In this document: positions 34,429 through 45,520 of the stretch, in pieces
Numbering within the stretch: the stretch's first letter is position 1
Layout: each line of letters opens with the position of its first letter
DNA from: Caprella mutica
Lineage: Eukaryota > Arthropoda > Malacostraca > Amphipoda > Caprellidae
Length of the DNA: 64,000 nucleotides
NCBI GenBank assembly: GCA_947561585.1
Contig: CANNZV010000936.1
Location: 124,001 to 188,000, forward strand
Direction of reading: 5' to 3'
Notes under the pieces: model-generated
Told to the model about the DNA's origin: nothing
What the model saw: only the letters and a program-made list of their open reading frames with translations
Databases searched by the model: none
Program-made: the position numbers and the translations under genes

Positions 34429-37192
34429 CTGCTTGGTGGGGGGGAGGCTTCAAGTATTTGCAAAAAATTGGCTCCTAGGTTCGAGATGGCAACAAAAGGT
34501 TGTATCGGACGGCTTGCGATGGGCTTTCCTCGGAAATATTCTCCCCCCTCTAATTCATCACCATCAAACAGTACCTCTATCTTCAGAACTGACAGTTCAT
34601 TTAAACACCCTCTTGAAGAAAGATGTCGTAGAAAAATTCAATGGAGAAGCTCATTGCATATCTCGGATATTCCTAGTGCCAAAATCAGGTGGAGGATCCA
34701 GACTAATATTGGATCTCTCCAAACTGAACAAATTTCTAGTTCCTGTAACTTATCAACTGCCCACGATAGAACATCTGAAACTTTTCCTCTGCAAACCGAA
34801 ATTGTTGATGAAATTGGACCTAAAAGACGCTTACCATCATGTAGCAGTCCATCCCAATTTCAGGAAGTACCTCGTCTTCAAATGGGGCGAGAAAACTTTC
34901 TGTTACAAAGCTATGCCTTTTGGTCTCGCAATTGCCCCAGCAGTGTTCACAGAGTTAATGGGGCATCCACTAAAACTTACGAGAGAAAAGGGTATCTTCG
35001 CGATAGCATACCTGGACGATTGGCTAATTGCAACAGACAGCTTGGAAGAAGGCTTGCGGGTTGTTGCTTGGACAGTGAATATGTTCAGAAAATTAGGTTT
35101 TCTAATCAATCGGGAAAAATCCTCTCTGTACCCTTCAAAAAGGCTGACTTGGCTCGGTTTCGATTGGGATGCAGAAAATGGATTAATTCGGCTACCACTG
35201 CAAAAAGCAAAGAGCCTCGCTTACAAAGCATCTCAATTAAAGATGCGGAAGGAAGCAACAAGGAGAGAATTAGAGTCTCTAATAGGAGAAATGGGTTTTG
35301 CTGCTCAAGCCTTGCCGGAGGCAGGCATCAGAAAGAAATATTTTCAACTCGTGCTCAAACACTGGCCAAAGATCGGAAGGGATGTTACAAACGACATCAA
35401 TCCTCAGGCACTAGAAGATCTAATATGGTGGATCAACCAAGAAAATCTCCATGAATGGTTTACCTTCAGGAAACCTCAAAGACAACTGATGCTTTGGACA
35501 GATGCTTCTCTTCAAGGCTGGGGAGCTCACATAGAAAACGGAACATGGATAGCCAAAAACTGGAATACTTCTTCTCGTCACAAGTCGATTGCCGAATTAG
35601 AGCTCCGAGCAATTCTTTATGCGATTCAGAGTCCTATTGTCCCAACAGATGTGTCCCTGATTGTTCATACCGACAGCCTTGTGGCTTATTGGACAATCAG
35701 GTCAAAGGGTTCAAAAACGTCCAGAAATCTAACCAATGTCGTTCATCAGATTCTAAATCAGTGTCATCTGAAGAGGATCCACTTGGAACCCGTTCGAATC
35801 CCGGGTTCCCTAAATGTGGTAGCAGACGGTCTCTCCCGAGATCATCCACTACCAGGGGAGTGGAGGATCAACAAGTTGGATTGGGAAAGGCTGACACGAT
35901 GGAAGGGACCATTCCAGATCGACCTAATGGCTACGCCTTACAATCGCCTCCTACCGACATTCGTCTCTCCATTTCATCATCCTCAAGCGGTGGCAGTGGA
36001 TATCAAAATGGTGGATTGGAATCGTTGGACAAATGTGTACGTGTTCCCTCCACCCGCAATGCTTCCCTGGATATTAGACCGTCTCCAGAGTTTCAAAGGG
36101 AAAGCTGTTTTAATTGCAAGGGTTCAGAAGTTACACCCATGCTATCCAATGATTCACGCAATGATGAAAGACTCTCTTCCTCTAGCTTATCCACCCTTCC
36201 AACTTGTACGGGGGAAAAGGGTAGAGGATTCAGAACATCGGTCTTGTCAATGGTCTAGATTCGATTTGAAATGGTCCAAGAAGGTGACAAGCAAGCTTTT
36301 ATCCTCTTCTAGGCAGTCAACCATTAACCAGCAAGAAGTTGCATGGAAAGCTCTACAATCCTGGCTTATCATAACTGACAATGAGATATCTGAAAATTCC
36401 TTAATGGAATTCTTTTGTTTCTTAAGGGATGAAAAGAAGTTAGAAACCAGCACCATTCTTAACTACAAAGCCTCCTTGCAGCTTCCTCTCAGTTTTATCA
36501 ACGACATTAACTTGAATGCCTGGGAGTTCAAGCAATTAGGTAAGGCATTGTTTCTTGATAGACCTCCTATCCAGAAAAGAATTCCGGAGTGGGACCTGAA
36601 TAAAGTTCTTGTCATGCTAAAGACTAAATCCTGTTTTTCGCAAGATGGAGATCCCTACTGTATGCTCAAGAAATGCCTGTTCTTGACTGCACTTGCGTCT
36701 GGCAGTAGAGTGTCTGAACTTTCTGCAATAGAGAGATCCGGAATTCATTTTGACAAGCTCGATAGAGCGACTTTACCAGTGAAACCAGGATTTTTATACA
36801 AAAATCAAAGATTGGGTCGAGCTCCACCTAATGTAACTTTTCCCTCTTTGAAAAGTTGTCCATCTCTATGCCCCGTTCGTTGCTTAAAATTATACATCAG
36901 TGCTTCAACAATTACATCTGGTCCTCTGTTTTTGAACAGCAAAACGTCTAAGCCTCTGCATCCTTCTACAATCTCAAGAATTTTAGCTGAAGTCATAAAT
37001 GAAGCTGACCCTGGAATGTTTCCTCAAGGTCATGATATCAGGCGTGTATCATCCTCTTTGGCTTGGACCAGAGGTACCCCACCAAGTGAAATCATCAAGA
37101 GATTGTTTTGGACATCATCTTCTACATTTATTAATCGTTATCTAGGCTCATTAAAAAATTCCAATTGTGTTGCTGCAGGTAGTAGTAATTGA
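34190..37192 (+). CDS. DIRS ORF2: reverse transcriptase, RNase H and tyrosine recombinase
   Basis: Open from 34190 (after TAA at 34187) to 37192. Numbering from the TTG at 34277: RT with LDLKDAYHHVAVHP, PFGLAIAP (214-221) and YLDD (245-248); RNase H with TDAS (D409), E440, D466 and D517; a segment IDLMATPYNRLLP (548-560) typical of the DIRS region often called methyltransferase-like; a tyrosine recombinase with R811 (GSRVSEL), H919-x2-R922 (HDIRR) and Y955. All catalytic residues are present. There is no ATG before the RT core, and the frame is +1 relative to ORF1, so translation probably needs a frameshift or other recoding. Confidence 0.93.
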   Translation, partial: EELASRGTQPFVGALSVKEDIRTAGTTLGLIPRLERIQTNRSLISQTIAEELELRLSGFLQLEDGEDTLHSEEEEAIDNDCLVGGRLQVFAKNWLLGSRWQQKVVSDGLRWAFLGNILPPLIHHHQTVPLSSELTVHLNTLLKKDVVEKFNGEAHCISRIFLVPKSGGGSRLILDLSKLNKFLVPVTYQLPTIEHLKLFLCKPKLLMKLDLKDAYHHVAVHPNFRKYLVFKWGEKTFCYKAMPFGLAIAPAVFTELMGHPLKLTREKGIFAIAYLDDWLIATDSLEEGLRVVAWTVNMFRKLGFLINREKSSLYPSKRLTWLGFDWDAENGLIRLPLQKAKSLAYKASQLKMRKEATRRELESLIGEMGFAAQALPEAGIRKKYFQLVLKHWPKIGRDVTNDINPQALEDLIWWINQENLHEWFTFRKPQRQLMLWTDASLQGWGAHIENGTWIAKNWNTSSRHKSIAELELRAILYAIQSPIVPTDVSLIVHTDSLVAYWTIRSKGSKTSRNLTNVVHQILNQCHLKRIHLEPVRIPGSLNVVADGLSRDHPLPGEWRINKLDWERLTRWKGPFQIDLMATPYNRLLPTFVSPFHHPQAVAVDIKMVDWNRWTNVYVFPPPAMLPWILDRLQSFKGKAVLIARVQKLHPCYPMIHAMMKDSLPLAYPPFQLVRGKRVEDSEHRSCQWSRFDLKWSKKVTSKLLSSSRQSTINQQEVAWKALQSWLIITDNEISENSLMEFFCFLRDEKKLETSTILNYKASLQLPLSFINDINLNAWEFKQLGKALFLDRPPIQKRIPEWDLNKVLVMLKTKSCFSQDGDPYCMLKKCLFLTALASGSRVSELSAIERSGIHFDKLDRATLPVKPGFLYKNQRLGRAPPNVTFPSLKSCPSLCPVRCLKLYISASTITSGPLFLNSKTSKPLHPSTISRILAEVINEADPGMFPQGHDIRRVSSSLAWTRGTPPSEIIKRLFWTSSSTFINRYLGSLKNSNCVAAGSSN

Positions 37193-37844
37193 GTTATTTC
37201 TCTCATGTCTAAATACGTATTGATTCAAATTTGAATTTATTTCCTAAATTATTTTATTCACAAGTGCTAATTGTGATTTGGTAAATAGACATTGTTTTAT
37301 ATTATTTGGATTATTATCTTCATTATGAGCTATTTGTGCTTCTTGTCGTCTTATTGATGGAATATATGTTTACCTCAGCCAGAAGTGTATTATTCAAAAG
37401 GGATTTAGCAAACTGGCATTAAAATTACAATAAAGTTATCTCATATGACAAAAATGGAGAACATTGTCTCCATAAATTGTATATTTTTGGAATATATGAG
37501 ATAACTTTATTGTAATTTTAATGCCTGGCCTCCCTCCTCCCCTGATATTGTGTTTTTTCTTTGTTTATCCCAATTAATGAACTGATTAGAAACACATGTG
37601 GCAGCCTGTTTATGCAGCGGTTATTCGGTGGGAAGTGAAAGAAAAAGTTCATCAGTCAGTAGGATAGTATGGAATACCTTTCTCTTATAATAATTTTGAT
37701 ACTTTATTCGTAATTAATTGCCCTGACGCCGACAATCTTCACAAATTAGAACTAAAGAGTGGTAATAGCAAACTGGCATTAAAATTACAATAAAGTTATC
37801 TCATATATTCCAAAAATATACAATTTATGGAGACAATGTTCTCC
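37193..37844 (+). repeat. DIRS internal complementary region and right terminal repeat
   Basis: At 37400-37520 the sequence CTCATATGACAAAAATGGAG joins the complement of the left end to the complement of the right end (GGAGAACATTGTCTCCATAA), the template used to circularise DIRS DNA. The right terminal repeat (37575-37825) mirrors the left one. The extreme right end, GGAGACAATGTTCTCC, is itself a small hairpin. Confidence 0.9.
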
Positions 37845-38990
37845 AATTTATACCTTGAAATGAATACATTCAATTAATGAAGCTCATTTCAGGAAGATAT
37901 AAAAGAGACATGCATAACTGACTGCAGAAATTAAATCCTTTTTTAAGTACTTCAATTCCTCATCACTGAATGACTTGCTTATTTTTCTCGAACTATAGTT
38001 ATTGAACAGATTGAACTTGATTAAAATCATGAGTGATTATATTAAATTGTTCCATTTTAACTTCAATGTTTAGGGACTCTTATAGACACTACATGTACAA
38101 TAAACAATTACGACAGGCAATAATAGAGCTAAACTAGTTAGCTTAAAAAACATTCCTCATATTATTTTTAATCTAAAATTCAAATTGAATTAGATTTTAA
38201 TTCACAATACCTAGTTATAATAAATATATACAATCTGACATGTAAATCCGTCACACCTGATTGGTGGAAAGTTCCTTTGTGTTAATGACGTCACCATCAC
38301 CAACTCTAATATTAATATAAAGGCATTGTCTTGACTTCCCTTCTATTAACTTTGGTATAAATTAACACTTAGCAAACTTCTGTTATTGGGTGCAAAATAT
38401 AATGATACACCCTGTATATTATTAAACAGTAATGGTATCAGGAATTAACCATTTCATTTATTAACGGAATTATTTATTTAATCTATTCATTATATTAAAA
38501 TTGGTATTGAGTGAATTACAATTACAAATGTTTATCCAAACTAATTAGTTACTGATCTAATATTTATTGCCATAAGTATGTTATAGTTATCCTGTTAATT
38601 AGTTTTCTTTTAAACAAAAGAAAATTAATGACAGTTCTCTCTAGAAAAATTGTTTGGGTAACAATTTTAATTTGAGGAAATGTTAACAAAATTTTTGACT
38701 TCGATTGAATTAAACTATTTGTACTCCAATATAATGAATATTAAAAATTGATTTAATTGAACATGTCTTGTATTATTTGAAGCTCTATTAAGTTATTTTC
38801 TGGGAGTAAATTAACTTAACCTAAAATATACAAATAAACGTTGTGAGTCTAATTTAATTAATTGGAAATTATAAATTTATTAACTCCAAGTTCCATTGAC
38901 TTTAAATGGTATGAATTAATTCAATATAATGTTGAAGTAATCAAATACTTTTCATTGTGTAACTTTCTTTTCTTCTCTAACTTTCAAAAG
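37845..38990 (+). other. C2-C3 intron, 3' part
   Basis: Colinear with 48537-49680 before C4 and, for the last 700 bases, with 20212-20895 before C2. It carries TGACGTCA at 38286-38293. No gene was seen. The acceptor CTTTCAAAAG ends at 38990. Confidence 0.7.
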
Positions 38991-39302
38991 GTCTCAATAT
39001 GTCCACCATCTTGACTTGATCTGCGCAGCTGATTTCAGCGAAACTGTTATCAAGCAAGAAGAACCTGCATTGAGGCACTTCCTTCACTATGAAGTGAACA
39101 CCAGCAACCGCCTCACAGCTCTTGGCAAAGTGATGAACTACAGTCAGCAATCAAGTGCCCACTCGAGTGGAGTTGATGGGGATGAGACAAATGGTGGAGA
39201 GAAGTCAGGGCAAATCAAGGAAATTGAGATAGAGCTTGAGGACAGCTATCCTAACTTCAAACCTTTGAGTGATGGTATCTTCCAAGACCTGCAATCAGTG
39301 AG
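38991..39302 (+). CDS. C3 exon 2
   Basis: 312 bases, symmetric phase 2. It differs from C2 in the loop (QQSSAHSS against QQSGAHSS) and in EIELEDSYPNFKPL, where C2 has EIKLLDSYRNFKPL. Otherwise it is near-identical, and the frame is intact. Confidence 0.9.
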
Positions 39303-41479
39303 GTAAATTAGTGATAGTAACTTGATAAGTGACAACAGACACACTAAAGTCTCCCTATCTATTGGTGTACATTAGTGGATTAATATCCATTTAGAGCTAT
39401 GGTAAGACAAAATACACATAGAAAATTATATAGATAATTATTGGCAAAAAGATACAAATTAATATATTCACAAGCATCACTCTCCCTCCCATTATAAATA
39501 CACCCCCCCCCCCCGTAAATAGACCATCCCCTCATTACCCCCTCCCTTAAATAGTTTCCTTACGTTTATTTGTCTGCCTGCGGTCTGCCACGTTTCAAGT
39601 AATATTCAGGTGGTAGCATGAATAAAATTTCTCATATGAATGAAATTAATGATTCCATTAACCTAATTAGAAATTATTTACAATCTACAGTGTTAATTTT
39701 TAATGAACTCTTTACAAGCTGTCATCAAATTTATATACTCTATGCTTTAATATTATCGTCATTATTCAATTAATAACTTTAGCTAAATCTGAGGGACCAG
39801 AAGTGTGGATAGTTAAATTATACAAATGGTGATGCTATTGTGAAAATTATACTAGTACTAGTGTACTTTGCCGTTAAAAATAACGGGGTTTCAATAGTAT
39901 TAATATTGGTGAAGCTTAACCCGTTAAAATGTACTTTCCCGTAAAATTAAATAAAATAAAACTTAAAAGATCGTAATCAATATAATTCCGTGTGTTTCAT
40001 GATAACATTTCCCATGTTAAAATGATAAATTATACTGTTTTTCTAATATGATCGAAATTGTGGAACTGTCCGATAATTCGTAACTTACCCTATTTATTTC
40101 GCACAATGAATAAATTATTATTCCCTTACACCTCAAAATATTTGAATAGTCTGCATTAGTGATACAGTTTGCCATACGCAATACACATATATAAATTTCC
40201 TAGCATTTGGAGACAGCGGACACCAAATAAACACACGACGGAAATTATTAGGAGAGTCAAATATTTTGAGGTAAATTGATTAATAATTTGTTCTTTAGGT
40301 AAAATAATTAGGGCTAGTTACGAATTACCGGACAGTTCCACTATTTCGATCATAAAAGAAAAGCTATTTAAATTAACATTTTTAACATGAAAAATGTAAC
40401 TATGATTCACACGGGATTATATTGATATGATCTTCCAATTCTTTTTATTTTAACAGGTCTACAATCAATATTATTTCTATGGAAAAACTTCTATTGTAAT
40501 AGGAAAGTACACTATAGCAATTAAAGTAGTAAATAAAATAGTGAATAATAAATTAGAATGACTATAATAAAGACTAAATATGAAGGCAGGCCCTGCTTTT
40601 ATAACACCCCGCTTTTATAAAACTGGTAATAATTGCGAGACATGTCTCGGTATTATTACCGTTCGTAGACTTAGACAACCGAGACAATTTTTGTGATGGT
40701 TATTTCACGGTAACTACAATAAACATCAAAATTATTAGAAGCAATTGGTTCTGAAATTTAACATGTCCAATTTTAGGGTTAGTTCCGTGTTATCGCACGG
40801 TTTCATATTTTCGGGCAAGTTAAAATCTATATACAATAATCATTATCTAACTATTATTCTAATTGGTATCCATGATACCAATTAGAATAAAAGTTAAAGA
40901 ATAATTAATGTATTTTCTTTTTAACGTGTCCGAGAATGTAGAACCAACAAATTACTTGGACCTTACTAACAAAAATATTTCACAGAGCATTTAATTGCTG
41001 TTTGTTCAATGTAACACAATTATATAAATCTAAGTATCTATTAATTACTCACCTATGATGAGTTATAGTTAAGCTATGGTTAGATTTTAAAACCTTTAAT
41101 AAATTCACTATTTTAAACTTTCACCACAGTCACAAACACTGATAATTAATAGGCGTATATAGTACTATAACTCGAAAACAAATTTTCTTTCATTATAACT
41201 CATAGAAAATGAGATGTACAATTAAGGAGTGTCAATTATATATCTATTGTTACTTTTTGTGTTGTCAGCATTTATTTACAATCTATTTGCACTGGCCCAC
41301 TGTTCAAAAAGCACCAACTCATTATTAACTGTGCCAATTAACTCTGTGAGTGAGGAACTCCTCATTGATATGGTTGTGTCGTCAGAAAATAGGATGTACG
41401 AAAGGAGACAAATAACACACATCATTCACATGAATTAAAAACATTACGGCACCTAAATTGATAAGTTTTCTTTTTTCAG
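39303..41479 (+). other. C3 intron 2 with two palindromic MITE-like elements
   Basis: The first 650 bases match C2 and include a poly-C run near 39507. A palindrome at about 39990-40425 has arms with GGAACTGTCCGATAATTCGT and the complement of ACGAATTACCGGACAGTTCC, and inside it a second inverted pair around CTCAAAATATTTGA (40131) and TCAAATATTTTGAG. A second palindrome at about 40780-40975 is centred on CTAATTGGTATCCATGATAC (about 40859), whose continuation completes a perfect hairpin. C4 carries both; C2 carries neither. Confidence 0.7.
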
Positions 41480-41640
41480 GTGCAGCATCATACACTTCAT
41501 TGGCTGTCTTGACTCAAGCTTTAGTCTGAATGTTCTGAAGAGTAAACTAACTGAAAGAAGTGGTGTCAAAATCAGCACTCCGTCTATAAGAGACCACAAA
41601 CTGAACATTCTGAACGGCGTGAAGACAAAATATGTCATGG
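41480..41640 (+). CDS. C3 exon 3: LRR-like segment
   Basis: 161 bases, phase 2 in and 1 out. It reads RCSIIHFIGCLDSSFSLNVL, with SGVKIS and GVKTKYVM as C3-specific variants. Frame and splice sites are intact. Confidence 0.9.
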
Positions 41641-41842
41641 GTAAGTGTACATGTTTGAAACTCGCATGTTTGTTATTCATGACTTGTATGCTTATGAATG
41701 AGTACATTGGTTAATATTGCTTCTAAAGTAAATACAATTACTAAACTATTTATTTTTTAAATAAGTGATATGTGATTTATGATAGTAATTGATTTGCTTT
41801 AAATCAACTATGGAAAAAGTTAATAATTATCAGTTATAAAAC

Positions 41843-42916
41843 CTACAGCTTTTTAACATTAATTTAAAACAATTCAAGTTTAATTTATAATAAGTCAAGT
41901 TTAATTTAAAATAAATGAAGTTTAATTCAAAATAAATGAAGTTATATTTAAAATAAATCAAGTTATATTTAAAATAAATCAAGTTATATTTAAAATAATT
42001 CAACTTTAATTTAAAACAGTTCAACTTTAATTTTAAAAATTCAACTTTAATTGAAAAAAAATTAAGTTTAATTTAAAATAAAATTCTATGGGCCCTCGAT
42101 GTCACACATAGGAAGCTCTGCACTAATATCATTATATTAGTAATGGGAGGGAATGAGATCATGAGAGTAGTGAAATGAGAGAAGTGAGAATTTAATGAGA
42201 GGAGAGAATTAAGTTGAGAGAAGTGAGCGAAATGAAATGACAGTAGAGAGAATTTAGTTAGATGAGATGAGAGAAATGAAATGAGAGAAGTGAGTGAAAT
42301 GTGAGTAGTGAGTGAAATGAGAGAAGTGAGTGAAATGAGAGAAGTGAGCAATGGAAGATTATGGTGGGCAATGAAAGATTATGGTGGGCAATGAAAGATT
42401 ATGGTGGGCAATGAAAGATTATGGTAGGCAATGAAAGATTATGGTGGACAATGAAAGATTAGGGTGGACAATGAAAGATTAGGGTGGGCAATGAAAGACT
42501 ATGGTGGGCAATGAAAGACTATGGTATACTCTCATGATCTCATTCCCTCCCATTACTAATATAATGATATTAGTGCAGAGCTTCCTATGTGTGACATCGA
42601 GGGGCCATAGAATTTTATTTTAAATTAAACTTCATTTTTTTTTAAATTAAACTTGAATTTTTCTAAATTAGAGTTGAACTATTTTAAATTAAAATTAAAC
42701 TATTTTAAATTAAAGTTGATTTATTTTAAATTAAACATATTTATTTTAAATTAAACTTCATTTTTTTTAAATTAAACTTGAATTTTTCTAAATTAGAGTT
42801 GAACAATTTTAAATTAAAATTAAACTAGTTTAAATTAAAGTTGATTTATTTTAAATTAAACTTCATTTTTCTAAATTAAACTTGAATTGTTTTAAATTAA
42901 TGTTAAAAAGCTGTAG
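41843..42916. mobile_element. Foldback element C, copy in C3 intron 3
   Basis: The same element as in C2. Here the 20-base core array is short (about 42355-42525, 8-9 units), while the AAATTAAACTTGA-type arm repeat is expanded (about 41870-42075 and 42605-42900), with a 120-base segment duplicated in the right arm. Confidence 0.8.
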
Positions 42917-43074
42917 ATGTTGACTGTAGCTGATAATTTTATTCTATAGATATATAATAAATATTTTATTTCAATTAATAATCTTAATTATCATCACATA
43001 CCATATATGGTACACCATGTAGTTATGCAGGTTATGTCATTCAATTATCTGTTATTCCCAACTCATTGTTACAG

Positions 43075-43252
43075 AGTTTATGTTGAAGTATGAAGGTAAG
43101 AGTCTCGGTGTTAGTAGTTTTCCTTTGCCGCGTTAGGGCGATGGTTATCCCCCTGTACTTCGTTTAATGGACTCACCAGCTTCTTCTATAGATAATGTCT
43201 GCAGTACAATCAGCAGCCTAGCACCAGTAAAGTCTACCAAAGACTCAAGAAC
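43075..43252 (+). pseudogene. C3 exon 4, carrying an in-frame stop
   Basis: 178 bases, with acceptor TTGTTACAG and donor AC|GTGAGT intact. In the frame set by exon 3 it reads EFMLKYEGKSLGVSSFPLPR and then TAG at 43134-43136, where C2 has AAG and C4 has CAT. After the stop the frame continues without another break to ...SLAPVKSTKDSRT. A transcript with every exon would therefore end in C3. Skipping exons 3 and 4 together (339 bases) or the whole cassette (861 bases) would restore the frame. It may be an allele, an assembly error or a decaying cassette. Confidence 0.88.
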
Positions 43253-44019
43253 GTGAGTCATGAGACTGTTTGTCCAAACAGTTACCTCAGTGTTAAACAT
43301 TGTTAGCATTTCAAGAGATGGAATAAAAGTAAAAGTTTAAGAGTGTTTAATTAGAGTACAATTCGTTACTAATTTGAATTTAAATACCATTGAAATTGTA
43401 ATAATATTAGTTGGAACACTGAGTAAATCATGTTATCTATTTCATATTATTTAAATATTTCTCTTTACATTAACTATATATAATACTTACTTCCTGGTGT
43501 TTAATCTGTGACATGAGGAACAAAAATAACACCCATTTTATATTATTTTTTCAACAGGTAACTTAAATTAACTTTTTAATACTCATATCTGTTCACATTC
43601 TCCATGAAATTTAAGTACTAGAATGATAGATAAAAATATATGAAAAATTCGTAATAAATATAAGGAAATCAAATATAAGTACTAAAAATGATAAATGAAA
43701 ATATATATGAATATATTTAATTACCATTTTCAATTACCTGTACATCAGGTATAACTAAACTTTCAACTTTTTAATACTCATATCTTTTCACCTCTTCCAT
43801 GCAATAGAAATATCAAATTAAAAATGGAAATACCCACCTGTGAAGATAATGTCCTGATATTTTGTAATTTATATCTATTATCTGATGAGATTTAAGGTGT
43901 GGATTAGCTTCTAATTTCAAAGAAATAAATATTACAGGAGTTAATATTAATGATTATCATACTTCACATTCATTAGTAACAGTGTATGCCTATTACTATA
44001 GTTATTTTCCACGTTACAG
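43253..44019 (+). other. C3 intron 4
   Basis: Near-identical to C2 intron 4, with only scattered substitutions. No element was seen. Confidence 0.7.
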
Positions 44020-44145
44020 ATTCTATAAGCTGTTCCTAGCGAGATGTTCTCTCTCTGCTTCTGAAGCCAAATCTTTGGCGGATAAGTTAAGCGCCAATAA
44101 TTTCATAACTAAGAATGAGGGAGTTACCAGGGCAGTGGAACTCAG
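44020..44145 (+). CDS. C3 exon 5: LRR-like exon
   Basis: 126 bases, symmetric phase 2. It reads FYKLFLARCSLSASEAKSLA then DKLSANN. Several substitutions are non-synonymous relative to C2 and C4, including T to S in the SLT turn and V to A. The frame is intact although the exon lies downstream of the C3 stop. Confidence 0.9.
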
Positions 44146-44269
44146 GTCAGTTTGTTAAGATGAACCATGCAGTACAGGAAAGGTAAAATGAAACAAATAT
44201 ATTAAAATTAGACAATGTGTATTAGCTGTATAAAATTAGTACAAAAATAAAAATTACTCTATCATTCAA

Positions 44270-45130
44270 AATAATTCATAATTATTCAAAATTATTACAA
44301 ATTATTCGTAATTGTTCATAAAAATCATAATTATTCGTAATTATTCATAAAAATCATAATTATTCATAAAAAATCATAATTATTCCTATTCATAAAAAAC
44401 CATAATTATTCGTATTCATAAAAAATCATAATTATTCCAAATTATTCATAAAAATCATAATTATTCCAAATTATTCATAGAAAGCATAATTATTCAAAAT
44501 TATTCATAAAAAGCATAATTATTCAAAATTATTCATAAAATCATAATTATTCATAATAAATCTTGATCATCATTAATCCTAGTAAATCATAATCACACTT
44601 AATTGTTATTAATATTTATTAAATCATAAATAACTCTTATTAATTATAATTAATCATTATTCATAAATACCAATCTTAAATAATCATCATTATTCATTAT
44701 TATTCATGATTATTAATGCTTATTCATGATTATTAATGCTTATTCATTATTATTCATTATTATTCATTATTATTCATTATTATTCATTATTATTCATTAT
44801 TATTCATTATTATTCATTATTATTCATTATTATTCATTATTATTCATTATTATTCATTATTATTCATTATTATTCATTATTATTCATTATTATTCATTAT
44901 TATTCATTATTATTCATTATTATTCATTATTATTCAATATTGTTTGTTATTGTTTATTATTTTTATTATTTTTATTATTTTTATTATTTTTATTATTTTT
45001 ATTATTTTTATTATTTTTATTATTTTTATTATTGTTTATTATTTTTATTATTGTTTATTATTGTTTATTATTGTTTATTATTGTTTATTATTGTTTATTA
45101 TTTTTCATTATTTTTCATTATTATTCTTTC
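44270..45130 (+). repeat. Decamer tandem array in C3 intron 5
   Basis: Contains about 20 TTATTCATTA units (44740-44935), then about a dozen TTATTTTTAT-type units and a few TTATTATTGT units. It is less than half the core length of the C2 array and has a different third block, so the arrays changed after duplication. Confidence 0.93.
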
Positions 45131-45408
45131 AAGTATATTTAAAGATTTCAGTTTCGCCCTTCAGACAGAAAAGGTTCCTAAATCATCTGAAAATTGTTTG
45201 TTTATAATAATATTCTATTTTTCGAACTTACTTCATGTAGTTTATAAAGCAATATATCAATAGTAAGATTAAATAGATGTAATGAATTATTATATAATAA
45301 TAACTTATTTCCACGATCAAACTTCATAAGTCACACAATTATAGTGAAACAAATAAATAATTGAAATGCCATTACTTTTAGTTGATAACACATGTTATTC
45401 TATTTCAG

Positions 45409-45492
45409 TTCTGCACGCAATGAGTTGTGCGAGGCTTGCCATGGCTATCACAGCGAAGACAATCTAAACTGCTACAAGCTAGAGCTGACAAG
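45409..45492 (+). CDS. C3 exon 6: CX2CX3HX6C exon
   Basis: 84 bases, symmetric phase 2. It reads SARNELCEACHGYHSEDNLN then CYKLELTR. The Cys/His spacing is retained while intervening residues changed (SDN to HGY), which suggests constraint on the motif. Confidence 0.9.
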
Positions 45493-45520
45493 GTAGGAAC
45501 ACACTCTATAATATATTTTT

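Larger units (their letters stand above)
30174..37844 (+). mobile_element. Full-length DIRS-type retrotransposon, 7.67 kb
   Basis: Its boundaries come from comparison with the empty sites at about 48535 and 60595 (AATGTATATAATTTATACC). The element starts TTTTTGTCATATGAGATAAC and ends GACAATGTTCTCC, without a target duplication, as expected for tyrosine-recombinase elements. Inverted terminal repeats of about 250 bases lie at 30178-30425 and 37570-37825. An internal complementary region at about 37390-37520 carries the complements of both ends side by side. Coding parts are a gag-like frame and an RT-RNase H-recombinase frame, both open. It lies in the intron between C2 and C3, in sense with the host gene. 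Confidence 0.95.

Noticed and set aside
34468..36258. Two long frames overlapping DIRS pol
   Set aside because: Composition is Ser/Arg-rich nonsense and they are shadows of the RT and RNase H frame, which carries all catalytic motifs.
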